A stretch of DNA of 64,000 bases from Voacanga thouarsii (taxonomy: Eukaryota; Streptophyta; Magnoliopsida; Gentianales; Apocynaceae). The notes beneath the pieces are model-generated. The model did no database searches. It was not told where the DNA came from and saw only the letters and a list, made by a program, of their open reading frames with translations. The stretch spans positions 589,001 through 653,000 of the forward strand of contig JANUWF010001783.1 in assembly GCA_026120185.1 (NCBI GenBank). Direction: 5' to 3'. Made by a program: the position numbers and the translations under genes. Position 1 is the first letter of the stretch. Each line of letters opens with the position of its first letter. This document shows positions 22,328 to 34,390 of the stretch, piece after piece.

Positions 22328-25300
22328 CTAGTCCTAGTAGTCTAATCTTATTGAGTACTCAACGTTGCTTGTCCTACTTGGGAGAAAAAAGTCCATATAA
22401 TGATTCTCTTGGAAATATCAATTACGACTACTAAATTTCTTGCCAAAGTTGGGTTTTTAGGAAAAGTTTAGCGTTTGGTATGAAATTGTTTGTTTAACTT
22501 TATTTGCTTGACTGAAACAAAAAAAAAAATTGTCCATAATTACCTTTACAGTACAAATACTCGTATATATTGAGTTTGACTTGCTACAATACCTTTGGTC
22601 TTCAAATGGTTTCATGTAGGAACTTACCTGATCTTTTACTCTTCTCGAGTTCAAAAGTCTTCCAAGGTTAGCCTAACCCCGCCTGGGGTAAACACAAGGT
22701 ATAAGACAATATCCAGACCATATTTGCCTTAAATAAATAATTCCTAACTCAACTAGCCACATCAGCAACTAACCAAGACCATAATGTCTTAAACTTTAAT
22801 ACCAGTTGATAAAGTATTTTATAAAATGAAACTAACTTGATAAGTTAAAATATAAAATAAATAATAATAAGTTATAGTTTTAAATAATAAATAATGAGTA
22901 ATATTTCCAATAAATAAAATTAGTGTTAAAGAATGAATATAATAAACCCTAAATAATATTGGTAATTAGTAATATTTAAATAGTATTATTATAAATAATA
23001 AATTACATTTAATTTTTAATTAATAATTTGTAGATAAAAAATAACCAATAAAATTAATAATAAATGAATTATACTTAATTTTTAATTAATAAATAATAAA
23101 TAATTTTTATATAAATAATTTTTATGGGTATAGATAAAAGTTTTAGTAAGGCTAATTAATATGGTCTACAAGGTTATTTGATATTAATTAATTCTAATAT
23201 TTTATTATTTATTTTTAATAAAAGATTTTATTTATTTAACTAATAAAATAATAACATTTTAAATAATACTCTATTTCAAACCTACCTAATGTTTTTTTCG
23301 AATTTTATAGATTAAATTGAATAATAATTCTAATTAAATTAATAACAATAATGTTAATAAAAATAATTCTAGAATTAATAAAAAAATAGTTTTTACCATA
23401 ACTTTCTATTGTTAGAGAAGATCGATGAACATATTCTCATATAATAAATAACATGTTAATCTATCCATGAACATAGTCTTGAATCAACACATATTACAAC
23501 ATGAGTGGTCTTCTACTAGGCATAACATCATCTATGGCTTTATTGAAAAATAAATACATAAAGGCCTAATCAACAATGGGGTCAAAATATCTAACGTGCA
23601 TTAAAACATCCATAAATCTCTTTAATCATGATGAACATATAGTGATTAAAAAACAAAGCCTATAATGCATAATTATTCATTCCAACTCTCATATCTTAAC
23701 TCCATCCACTTCACCCACACACATATTCTCAACCCCTACTTTATTTAATCAACCTATCAATATTTAGGAGTCTCGATTCTAAGAATTAAAAAGGAAGATT
23801 AAGAAGGAAATACTTGATTGATGCTCGTTTGATGAAGGATTTTCCATGGTTAGTGAAGATCCTCGAGTGCTTGATGGCCTTTAGTGGTCTGAAAGTAGCA
23901 ATGGTTGATCATCACCATTTCGGCCAAGAGAGAGAATGTGTGTGAGAGAGAGACGAATGAGAGTAGAGAAGGATAACAGAGATTGAATAGAAGAAGAAGA
24001 ACAAGGGGATTGTTCTTATTTTACCTTTTGGTGTTCTTTGAACCTTCAACAAAAAAGGTTGGTTTGATTCGTTTGGAGATTCAACTGTGTGATTCGGTGT
24101 TATAAACTGCAGAAATAAAGTATATAGGTTGAATATGGATGATCTAGAGTGTTTGGGAGTGATTGGAGGTGTTTAGGATTGGTTTAGGCTTGAAGATGTG
24201 AAGTGTGTATTCTTAGTGTTCTTGAGAGAGTTTGAGAGAAATTGAATTTTGAGTGTGGCTAGAATTATGATAGCCGAATGGCCTAGTGCAGAAGGAGTTT
24301 TTAGCTATCAAGAATGAGAGAGAAGGTTTTCAGATTTTTTTGAAATTCAAATGGAGAAAAAGGTGGAGTTGTTTGAGGTATAAGATTAGTTAATGGAGTT
24401 TGCTCTTGGAAGGTTTCTTGTTCTTCAATGATGTAGGGCTGAATTAGCTAGATTTCAACCAAAAAATGAAGAGTTGTTCAGACCTAATGCTGGCCAAAAA
24501 TGATCATATAATGACAAAGGATTTTCTGGTTTTATCAATTAGCTATAGAAGTGTTTTAATGGAACAAAATCTGGAATTTAATTTGAAGTTTGAATAAGTT
24601 TTGGATAGACTGATCTTAGAAGCTTTTTGAGGTATGATAATGGAGTCCTAATATTTAAGGTTGGTGAGGAAGCCAAGATGTTCAGTCCATGGCTGTACAA
24701 GGTTTGAATTTCAGTGGGTTTTGATGAAGAATTTCGTCCTTAGCCTTAAAGAGACAAGCTAGAAAATTTTCTGAATTTAAGCTTCAAGAACACTGGAATT
24801 GCAATGGTTTTGGTGCCAAATTTTTTGTTCTCTTTGGCATGCTTTTACAGTTGGATTCCAAGGGTGTTTGAAGGTCTTTTAATGGTGGCTTTCCAGCCTT
24901 CATCTTGAAGAAAAATACAGGAAGTTTGAGCTGTTCATATGTTCTAACGGTGGCTTCAAATTTCGTGTTTAATGTTGCTAGCTTGCTGAAAAATAAATCT
25001 AGTTTGGGACTATTTGTATAGTTCTGAAAATTCACCGAATTTCCAGCCTTCATCCTCACATAAAATGACTGGTTTTCTTGCAAAAATTGGATAGGAAAGC
25101 TGGCTGAAATTTTTGAAAACAACCTTGAAGGAAATCTGGAAAATTTTCCAGATTTGTCTTACCAAAACATGAACAAGATGAAGATGGAGTTTGAAGGAAT
25201 AGTTATGGTGTTTTCTTTTCTTTGGAATCCCTACCTAATTTCCCTCCTCACTTTCAGACATCTCTATCCCACTAGAGCTGATTTTCAAATTCTAAGCTTA

Positions 25301-25860
25301 GGAATTATCACAGAATTTTTACGATGAAAAATGGATTAAAGAATTAAGGGTAGTTTAAATTTCAAAGATGTTAGGATACGGATAGCAAAATTAAAGGGAA
25401 CAAGAATTCTTCTTGAATTCTTCTTAGGATAAGACCACATGGTAAAGACATTACAATCATGTCTTCCTTAAGACAACATTCCTATCTTCAAGGAATGTAA
25501 GAAAAATGAAAATTCAAACATAGCTAAGATAAATATGAATAAAACTTAAGTGATGAGATTTGAACTTAAGACCTTAGAGATTAATTCACAAAACTCTAAC
25601 TACTAAACCACACTAACTCTTACTCTTATTTTCTCACCCAAATATTCTTCTTATTTAAACCTCAAGCCATCTTCCTATTTTGACCTCAAGCAAAATTACC
25701 TTTTTACCATTTCTACCCAACAAGCATAAATAAACAATTTAACCTATAAACTACAATTCTAAGGCACACAAAATTATTCAAAAGGTATATTTTATGCATG
25801 ATGACATGATATGCATCCCATCCCACTAACTCTAGGGTTAGATGTAGGTGGGGTTTCACA
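22328..25860 (-). mobile_element. G2 3' LTR, right part (LTR start)
   Basis: It continues the LTR after the CTAGT copy and ends on the plus strand GGGGTTTCACA at 25860. On the minus strand a polypurine tract (AGGAGGGGAGGA) precedes it. It matches 31595-33738, except that about 1.4 kb (roughly 23806-25225) has no counterpart in the other LTR. That extra part is probably original LTR sequence lost from the other copy. It holds GA-rich patches near 23935-23975 and no gene. Confidence 0.85.
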
Positions 25861-26539
25861 TCCTCCCCTCCTTAAAAGAATTTCGTCTCGAAATTCAGGC
25901 GTACCTTTATCTCAGGTCGGGATACTTTCACTTTACCCACTCTACTGTTTCCCATGTGGCATCTTGCGTGCCATGATGTTCTCATTGTACCTTCACCATA
26001 GGAATCTACTTATTCCGAAGAGTCTTGATACTTCGGTTCACAATTCTCGCGGGTTTCTCCACATAGCTCAAGTCAGGTTGCAATACCAACGATTCATCAT
26101 TTAGAACATGTCTAGGGTCGGCATTGTACTTCTTCAATTGAGACACATGGAACACATCGTGTATTCCCGTTAACCCATCTGGCAAATATAGTCGATACGC
26201 CACCGGTCCAATTCTTTCCTTTATTGGAAACGGTCCCAAATATCTCGGATTCAACTTCCCACCTTTTGGATGCTTTAAAATTCCTCTATTCGGTGTCAAC
26301 CTTAAGAACATACTATCTCCTACTTGAAATTCCAACTCCCTTCACCTATTATCCACATAACTCTTTTGTCGGCTTTGGGCCGCTTTCAACCTTTCCCTGA
26401 TTAGCTTTACTTTATCCAACATTTCCTGAACGCAGACTTCTCTGGACTTACTTATGTGGCCATCTTCTGACCAACTCCAGTATAGAGGTATTTGACACTT
26501 ACGTCCATACAATACTTCATACAGGGCTATTCCAATCAA
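25861..26539 (-). pseudogene. G2 integrase C-terminus and chromodomain
   Basis: On the minus strand, EVLYGRKCQIPLYW marks the end of the integrase core. KPKxG-like residues follow (GGKLNPRYLGPFPIKERIG, VAYRLYLPDGLTGIHDVFH), which form the typical GPY/F module. SYVEKPARIVNRSIKTLRN starts the chromodomain, continued after a stop by HHGTQDATWET. The chromodomain places G2 among the chromoviruses; the 3-4 kb LTRs suggest a Tekay/Del-like lineage, which is an inference. At least three stops break the frame. Confidence 0.9.
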
Positions 26540-27230
26540 AGATTAGTATATATTATTGTAAGCCAATGCCGTATACGGTACACATTCAAACCACTTATCC
26601 CCGAAATCCAATACACAAGCTCCTAACATGTCTTTCAATATCTGAATAACCCTTTTTAACTGGCCATCGGTTTGCGGGTGTTTCGTTGTACTAAACTTTA
26701 GACTAGAACTCATTGATTCTTGAAACTTATCCCAAAATTGGGATGTAAATCTCGAGTCTCGGTCGGACACAATACTCGAAGGCACTCCATGCAATCTGAC
26801 TATTTTTCGCACATAAGTTTGAGTTAACTTCTCTATTGAATCCCTTACGTTTACCAGTATGAAATATGCTGACTTGGTCAATCTATCTACCACTACCCAT
26901 ATAGCGTCCTTTTGGGTCCTTGCCATAGGGAGTTTAGTAATGAAGTCTATGGTCACCTCTTCCCATTTCCATTCAGATATCAGCAACGGTTGCAGCAATC
27001 CCGCCGACCTTTTGTGCTCCGCTTTGACTTTCTGATAGGTCAGATACGTGGAGACATAATTAACCACGTTCTTCTTCATTCTGGCCACCAATAAGCCCTT
27101 TTCAAGTCTCGATACATTTTTACCTCTCTCGGATAAATAGTATACTTACTTTTATGCGCCTCCTTCAAAATCCTATCCTTCAATTGGTGCTCATCAGGTA
27201 CACACAAACGATTTCAAAAATACAGAACTC
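26540..27230 (-). pseudogene. G2 integrase core and zinc-binding region
   Basis: The longest open stretch (26543-27091) contains the first catalytic Asp in VTIDFITKLP (residue 49) and the second in IVSDRDSRFTSQFW (residue 110). The usual GQTER motif reads GQLKR, so the catalytic Glu, at the exact 35-residue spacing, is Lys (residue 146). The zinc-finger cysteines of the C-x-x-C-Q-K motif read YLTYQK, both Tyr. These three changes alone would abolish integration. Confidence 0.92.
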
Positions 27231-27804
27231 CCACTTTGTCTTGTCGAAAATCACTGCCTTGCCATTTAAGCTCTTTGTCCTTGAAAAGTTGAAATTTCGC
27301 ATTACTTTGCTGAGCTTCGATAATTTCCCACCTTAGGTCTGGTATCAATCTCAGATTGCTAACAATAATCCTTTCTTCTTGTATTTCTGTCCTTCTATCC
27401 AATACTTCTTGGACTACTTGAATCTCCTGCACTCTCAGCCTGGCCATTTTGACTTTACGGCTCAAGGCATCAGCAACAACATTAACCTTTTCGGGGTGGT
27501 AGTTGATAGGTCAACGATACTCTTCCAAAAATTCCATCCATCTCCGTTGCCTCAAATTCAAGTCCTTCTGGGTGAAGATGTATTTTAGGCTCTTGTGATC
27601 GGTAAACACTTCATACTCAGCTCTATACAAGTAATGCTACTATTTCTTTAAAGAAAATATAATGACAGCCAGCTCTAAATCATGCGTTGGATAATTAACT
27701 TCATGAGGCTTCACCTTTCGAGAAGCATAGGCTATTACCTTCCTATCCTGCATCAATACTACTCCCAAACCTTCCATTGAATCATCAGTATACAGAGCGT
27801 AAGG
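27231..27804 (-). pseudogene. G2 RNase H remainder and linker
   Basis: On the minus strand, [54 protein letters not shown] and ADALSRKVK are the conserved RNase H blocks of gypsy Pol. They contain acidic catalytic residues. Two or three stops fall between them. A linker region (27214-27465) leads to the integrase zinc finger. Confidence 0.88.
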
Positions 27805-28206
27805 TTAATCTGCTTCTGGCAATCTCAACACGGGTGCTGTCATTAACCTCTGCTTTAGCTCTTGAAAACTCTTTTCGCACTTCTCGTTCCAGAAAAAGGG
27901 TACATCCTTTCTTAACAACCGGGTCATAGGTAATGCTAGCGTTGAGAACTTTTTAATAAACCACCGATAACAGCTGGCCAGTCCCAAGAGGGTGGGAGGT
28001 TGAAACTTCAAAAACCTCTCCAATGCTTTATCTTCCCCTTTCGGATTCCTTCGCTCAAATAGGGTTTGCAGAATCTCCGTTATTTTGTGGAATGCTTGCC
28101 TTATAGTCACATTGACAGGTTTTTTAGATCCTACTTCCTGCTCTGGTTCATTCTCATTTTCACAATTTGGCGATGACAGTTGAGTTGCATCAAACTCCAG
28201 AATCAT
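27805..28206 (-). pseudogene. G2 gag/RNase H deletion fusion, 133 residues
   Basis: The first 70 or so residues are gag-like: AFHKITEILQTLFERR, then ALERFLKFQPP. After PPT the sequence changes to the RT connection and RNase H start, LLGLASCYRWFIKKFSTLA, then FFWNEKCEKSFQELK. The rest of gag, protease and nearly all of RT (around 3 kb in a normal element) are missing, yet the reading frame continues. Gag often has PPTFLG at this point and RT has SFLGLAGYYRRF, so a short shared word could have joined them. The methionine at 28206 may not be the original gag start. Confidence 0.82.
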
Positions 28207-28425
28207 AGGTTCTACCTCAGGGACCCTTTTGCTAGATGTTACTGCACAATGCTTTGGTGATATTCTAAACCATGCCCCAGATAATAAGTTTATGCATCAA
28301 AGTTTAAGACATTCAAATTGAGCATGCATTCATATTCAGACTTAAGCAAAAGAAAATTAGATACAAGCTTTGCATAAAGAATTGCATTTTTTTTTTCAAG
28401 ATTAGAGTACACCAATACTCTTATT
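28207..28425 (-). mobile_element. G2 internal region upstream of gag (non-coding as it stands)
   Basis: AT-rich internal G2 sequence between the gag start and the solo LTR. It continues at 30149-30254. No feature is seen beyond a run of A/T near 28388. Confidence 0.5.
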
Positions 28426-30143
28426 TGTTGGGTATCTCTCACACATATCATATATGGCGCAGCGGAAGAATAAAACTAGATACCATCCCAAGACCCGCAT
28501 ATGTGTGAAAAACAAGACATAAATAGATCAAATGTAACAACTTTTTACCTTTCTATGATCGTTTGAAGAACAAAATTTTTTCTTCTTCAAGTCGAGGCGC
28601 GATCTAGCAATCCTCTTGATCAAACACCACGAGAGTTGAACATCCAACCACTATAATTACAGTGTGTGATTATCTCTAATAGTAATCCACACAGAGGATA
28701 CACTCAAGTACGAAGTTTTTCTGTGCTAGAAGAAAATCTAAGCGGCGGCTAGGATTATTTGCTTTAAGAGCAATGTGAGAGAGAAGAGAGTTTTTGGCAG
28801 CTGCTATTTTTCTTATGAATCACCTTCTTAGGGTTTCAGTTATATCATCATATATAACCAAAAAATTCACTGAAAAAACTGAAATCCTAAAATAATTAGA
28901 ATTCCCTAATTGTAATTAGAACATCAAGTTCTCACAATTACAATTTGGACCACAAATTATAACTAATTATAATTTGTCCACAACAACTTCTCTTTCTCGC
29001 AATTAACCCCACTATGTTATCAAATAATATCTTAAGTATATAATCCTCTATTATGTGTAATCTATTAGGTTTCTCACTCAATTGGTAGCGAACAAGAATT
29101 AATCCAAACGTCTTTGAGATTAATAATCCATAATTAATTAGAATTAATCATATTAATTCTAATCATGATTAGTTTATGAATTCATCAATTAATAAACCCA
29201 TATTCCCAAATCATGAGTGGTATCTAGCAACACATCATAACAACCCAAGAGTCCAGGAAGTCAAGTGGCTTGACATGAACCCTTCAATAACAAACTACAG
29301 TGAAATTAATTCCTTTTACCATACAATATCTCTTTTGGTTTGGAGTACAAAATTAGTGCCAACTCCCTTCAGAATTAATTCTAGCCCGAATACAATAGTA
29401 CTTGTACCAGAAACCCACTACTCTAGATGTGTATCAATTGGAACTATTTCCAATACACAATCGCCTTGGCTAAGGACTTCTCGAGAAGTAATTCCTACAA
29501 GTGGCCGTCAGATATTCGCCCCTACTATTAGAAGTGGTGAATCCTTTATTGACCCTCTCAACTACTTTCGTTTACCTCACAATGTACCCAATATCCATCC
29601 CATAGGCGGCCCTCAATCGAGCTCCAAAGATTGGAATCAAAGTACAATGCTCAGTAAACAAAGTACCTTAGACATCTCAAGTCTATAGATACTTGCACGT
29701 TTGCTATATTGAGATTATATCACTAATACTAAATAGTTATCCATGTGATTATTTCATAACTTGGTCATCTAATGAACTTGTTCTATTAACAAGCATCCAT
29801 GTGGTAACTTTGAGCATCTCAATACTCACGGATATGAGAACCATCGCCTGATCAAATCAGGAAGTCTAACACATGCTAATCTCAATACATTAATGATGTC
29901 ATGTCTCATTAATACTATGACTATGGACTATTTAAGTACTAACACTATACAGTATAGTATGAATCTCATATCATGATCTCTATCATGATTTCCTTAACAC
30001 AGTGTTGTACTAGGGGCTTTATCAAATAGTTATATTACTTAAAAGTAAATAAAAGAAACTATAAGATAAATAATGCTTTTTATTAAAATAAAATGTGTCA
30101 TATATAATGTACAAGTGATTGCCTCTAGGGCACAACACTAACA
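28426..30143 (-). mobile_element. copia-type solo LTR (1.7 kb) in G2, TSD TTATT
   Basis: It is flanked by TTATT at 28421-28425 and 30144-30148. On the minus strand it starts TGTTAGTGTTGTGCCCTAG and ends GATACCCAACA. Its start resembles that of the C1 LTR, and AATAAAA lies shortly inside. No internal sequence adjoins it. A 170-residue plus-strand frame at 29176-29688 runs antisense to the LTR. It has no recognisable domain, and I treat it as chance. Confidence 0.85.
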
Positions 30144-30254
30144 TTATTTGCATAAATTTTGAAATAAAGTATTAAACATAAATGGACTCCTAGCACAGGA
30201 GTTTATTGAAAGCTATAAATAAAAACTTCCTAAGCATAGCATAACTTAGCCCCT

Positions 30255-30735
30255 CTAATCCTCATCAGAATCTTTGGTGTCAGCATCATACAACTACCCT
30301 CCAGTATTCCTAGAAAAATCTATCCTTGCCCTATTCATGAACTCATAATACAATTGGCTCCTTCCCAAGTCTCCTAGAGCTCTCCCCAATTTCAACATAG
30401 TTAGGTGGGGGTACAAAAGAAGATCTAAGTAGAGATTCATAGTCTATCTCCCTCAAGTCATCACTATCAGCAGTCAAGTCAATCAAGGAGCTAGGAGGGT
30501 GTGGAACATACTCCATGTCAATTTCCTCATCCTCACTATTGGTAACTAAGTCTATTATAGGAATAGGAAGTGGCTCAATAATCTGAACCTCGTCATCACT
30601 GCTCTCAGCCAAGGGTATGATTGGTTGAGGTGCGGGTTGCGGTGCAGGTTGTGGCACTAGTAAATCATCTAGGTTGATAGGGATTGGTGGATGCCATTGC
30701 TGCCCGTTCCTCGCCATTCTAATCATTCTAACCAT
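30255..30735 (-). pseudogene. G2 acidic leader ORF with SUMO-interaction-like motifs
   Basis: It lies between the primer site and gag. From the methionine at 30735 it is open for 130 residues. It then needs one frame change to reach a C-terminus, YDADTKDSDED, and a stop at 30255-30257. Residues 28-38 are a PQPAPQPAP repeat. Three hydrophobic-acidic motifs follow: VQII after SSDDE (50-53), IIDLV before TNSEDEE (60-64), and LIDLT before ADSDD (84-88). The last two fit the SUMO-interacting-motif pattern well. No enzyme domain is seen. G3 has a comparable acidic ORF in the same place. The SUMO link is inference. Confidence 0.65.
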
Positions 30736-30822
30736 CCTACAGTATAAACAAGTTAGATTAGTTAAAAGATTTTAATCCTTAGAAAAACAAAGCATATGCT
30801 ATCAATAATTGCCTAAACCCAG

Positions 30823-30834
30823 TCTCTGATACCA
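30823..30834 (-). other. G2 primer binding site (Met-tRNA type)
   Basis: TGGTATCAGAGA on the minus strand, two bases from the LTR end. It fixes the 5' LTR as 30837-33738 and the minus orientation. Confidence 0.9.
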
Positions 30835-30836
30835 CT

Positions 30837-33738
30837 TGTAACACCCCACTACCTATAGCCCCATTAGGGCTGGGGAAGTCACCCTATCCACAAGACAAGA
30901 GGTATTTATAACTAAGATACACAAAATAAAAGTAAAAGAAATAATTCAAAATTAAACTTATTACAACCCAACAATACATGAACAAATTCAAAAATAAATG
31001 TTTGATACTGTCTCTCAAAAGAAATACAAAGGAAACATAACAATGAGTCTTCAAAACATAGGCAATTCTCTAGCTAATAACCTTCACAGCATGATCGACC
31101 TGAAAATATGGTATAAAAGGTGGTGAGATATAAATCTTAGTAAGCCCATGTGTGCTTGAAGTATTTCAGGTAAAACAGTTTATGTATACAAGTTGTAAAA
31201 GTTTCATAAAAGAAAGTATTGGCAAGCCTCAAATAAATTTCATAAATGAAAAGTTGTGTTTTGCTTTCCAAAACATACATGTGTACAATAAATACAACCA
31301 CTCAAAAGAGGTAGCCATAGCACCATACTTTGTGCACCATGACAATAAAATGAACAGAATGCCACACTTTGTGCATACTGACACAAGGTAGGTGTACGGC
31401 CTACCGGGTGAGATACTCCTCCATCTCTACACCCAAACTTACTGGTTGACCACTCCAAAAATACACATTCCACCTAACTAAACTTGCTAGCTCGGACCAG
31501 TATGACCTACAGGATTGGCATCTATCCAGGAAAGGCTCACCCCTCAGAGGCGGCCACATACTGAGAGACTTACCCTAACCCTTCAAAGACTAATCCTAGT
31601 AGTCTACTCTTATTGAGTGCTCAATGTTGCTTGTCCCGCTTGGGAGAAGAAAGACCATACAATAATTCACTTGGAAATAGCAATTACGGTTTCTAAATTT
31701 CTTGCCAAAGTTTGGTTTTTAGGAAAAGTTTAGCGTTTGGTGTGAAATTGTTAGTTAAACTTTAAATGGTTTACTTGACTGAAACAAAATGGAAAATTGT
31801 CCATAATTGCCTTTACACTACAAATACTCGTATACATTGAGTTTGACTTACCACAATAACTTTGGTCTTCAAATGGTTTCATGCAGGAACTTACCTGATC
31901 TTTTACTCTTCTAGAGTTCAAAAGTCTTCCAAGATCAGCCTAACCCCGCCTGGGGTAAACACAAGGTATAAGACAATATCCAGACTATATTTGCCTTAAA
32001 TAAATAATTCCTAATTCAACTAGCCACATCAACAACTAACCAAGACCATAATGTCTTAAACTTTAATACTAGTTGATAAAATATTTAATAAAATAAAACT
32101 AGCTTGATAAGTTAAAATAAATGGGTATTATAAAATAAATAATAATAAGTTATAGTTTCAAATAATAAATAATGAGTAATATTGCCAATAAATAAAATTA
32201 AGGTTAAAGAATGAATAATAATAAACCCTAAATAATATTGGTAATTAGTAATATTGAAATAGTATTATTATAAATAATAAATTACACTTAACTTTTAATT
32301 AATAATTAATAGATAATAAATAACCAATAAAATTAATAATAAATGAATTATACTTAATTTTTAATAAATAAATAATTAATAATTTTTATGGGTATAGATA
32401 AAAAGTTTAGTATGGCTAATTAATATAGTCTACAAGGTCATTTGATATTAATTAATTCCAATATTTTATTATTTATTTTTAATAAAAATTTTATTTATTT
32501 AACTAATAAAATAATAACATTTTAAATAATACTCTATTTCAAACCTACGTAATGCTTTTTCGAATTTCATAGTTTAAATTGAATAATAATTCTAATTAAA
32601 TTAATAACAATAATGTTAATAAAAATAAATCTAGAATTAATAAAAAAAATAATTTTTACCATAAATTTCTATTGTTAGAGAAGATCGATGAACATATTCT
32701 CATATAATAAATAACAAATTAATCTATCCATGAACATAGTCTTGAATCAACACATACTACAACATGAGTGATCTTCTACTAGGCATAACATCATCTATGG
32801 CTTTATTGAAAAATAAAAACATAAACGCCTAATCAACAATGGTGTCATAATATCTATCATACATCAAAACGTCTATAAATCTCTTTAATCATGTTGAACA
32901 TATAATGATTAAAAAACAAAATCTATAAGGCATAATCATTCATTCCAACTCTCATGTCCTAACTCCATCCCCTTCACCCACATACATATCCTCAACCCCT
33001 ACTTTATTTAATCAATCTATCAATATTTAGGAGTCTCAATTCTAAGAATTAAGAAGGGAAATTAATTCCGTCAAACTCCATCTTCATCTTGCTCATATTT
33101 TGGAATCCCTACCTAATTTCCCTCATCACTTTTGGCCATCTCTATCCTACAAGAGTTGGTTTTTGAATTCTAAGCTAGGGAATTGTCATAGAATATTTAT
33201 GATTAAAAATGGATTAAAGAATTAAGGGTAGTTTAAATTTCAAAGATAGTAGGACAAGGCTAACAAAATTAAAGAGGAAAAGAATTCTTCTAGAATTCTT
33301 TTTAGGATAAGACCACATGGTCAAGACATTACCATCATGTCTTCCTTAAGACAACATTCCTATCTTCAAGGAATGTAGGAAAAACGAAAATTCAAACATA
33401 GCTAAGATAAATATAAATAAAACTTAAGTGATGAGATTTGAACTCAAGACCTTAGAGATTAATTCACAAAGCTCTAACAACTTAACCACACTAACTCTTG
33501 CTCATATTTTCTCACCCAAATATTCTTCTTATTTAAACCTCAAGCCATCTTCCTATTTTGACCTCAAGCAAAATTATCTTTTTACCCTTTCTACCCAACA
33601 TGCATAAATAAACCATTTAACCTATAAACCACAATTCTAAGAAACACAAAATCATTCAAAAGGTATATTTTATGCATGATGACATGATATGTATCCCATC
33701 CCACTTACTCTAGGGTTGGATTTAAGTGGGATTTCACA
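30837..33738 (-). mobile_element. G2 5' LTR (2.9 kb, internally deleted)
   Basis: On the plus strand it runs from TGTAACACCCCACTACC to GGGATTTCACA. Compared with the 3' LTR it lacks about 1.4 kb near 33066-33105. In its place is a 39-base stretch that is the reverse complement, with three mismatches, of 25162-25200 in the other LTR. AT-rich repeats (aataataaat types) fill 32080-32660. The frames near 31152 and 31240 have no domain. Confidence 0.9.
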
Positions 33739-34081
33739 CTTCTTATTGAGGGCATCTGCTACTGTGTTTGCTTTTCCAGGATGATATTTTATTGCATACT
33801 AAAATTCTTTTAAAAATTCCATCCACCTATGTTGCTTCATGTTCAAATCCTTTTGAGTAAACACATATTTCAAACTCTTATAGTCTGTGAAGATTTCAAA
33901 CTCAGCTCCATATAAATAATGTCTCCATTTCTAAAGAGCATACACAATAGCTGCTAACTACAGATCATGTATGTGGTATTTTTCCTCATGGGGTTTCAAT
34001 TTCCTGAAAATATAAGTTATCACCTTTCTTTCCTACATCAATACTCCTTCCAATCCTTCTTTTGACGCATCCGTGCACACC
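33739..34081 (-). pseudogene. G3 RNase H pseudogene fragment
   Basis: On the minus strand it reads from the CACTA-A edge: VCTDASKEGLEGVLM, then [37 protein letters not shown], and KYHPGKANTVADAL. These are RNase H blocks with the first catalytic Asp. It stops at the G2 5' LTR. The same gene continues at 40352 on the other side of CACTA-A and at 18486 on the other side of G2. Several stops are present. Confidence 0.88.
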
Positions 34082-34390
34082 CACTACAAAAAAATGGGGA
34101 CAAATGCAAACAAAGATAAGTACAACGGTCAAAAAACCGTCGTAATAGGTTACTTTATGCGATGGTTTTAAAATTATCGCAATAGATAGATCTAATACGA
34201 TGATCCAATTCCGACCGTCATATTTGGTAACCAAATACGACGGTTTATTGTCGCAATAGAGTAGGCCAAATATGATAGTTTATTTTAATTGTTGCAATAG
34301 AGTAGTCCAAATACGACGGTTTATTATAGCCATCACAATAGAGTAGACTAAATATGACGATTTATTGTAACTGTTGTTTTTAGTCTAATT
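34082..34390 (+). repeat. CACTA-A left terminus and subterminal repeat array
   Basis: After the terminal CACTACAAAAAAATGGGG come about seven units of roughly 55 bases with the core aaatacgacggtttatt and gcaatagagtag. Arrays of this kind bind the transposase accessory protein in known CACTA systems, which is family knowledge. Confidence 0.85.

Larger units (their letters stand above)
18487..33738 (-). mobile_element. G2, Ty3/gypsy chromovirus inserted in G3
   Basis: Two homologous LTRs lie at 18487-25860 (interrupted) and 30837-33738. The internal part (25861-30836) contains primer site, leader ORF, a gag/RNase H deletion fusion, integrase and chromodomain. Flanking G3 sequence joins in pol: integrase side at 18486, RNase H side at 33739. 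The target duplication is not clean (ctttcc on the left, cttct on the right). LTR similarity is high: in about 170 bases compared by eye (around 23411 against 32677) I counted about six differences. Two further elements are nested inside. Confidence 0.9.

Noticed and set aside
29176..29688. 170-residue open frame on the plus strand
   Set aside because: It lies antisense inside a solo LTR with clear ends and a TTATT duplication, shows no recognisable domain or signal, and is best explained by chance in an LTR.
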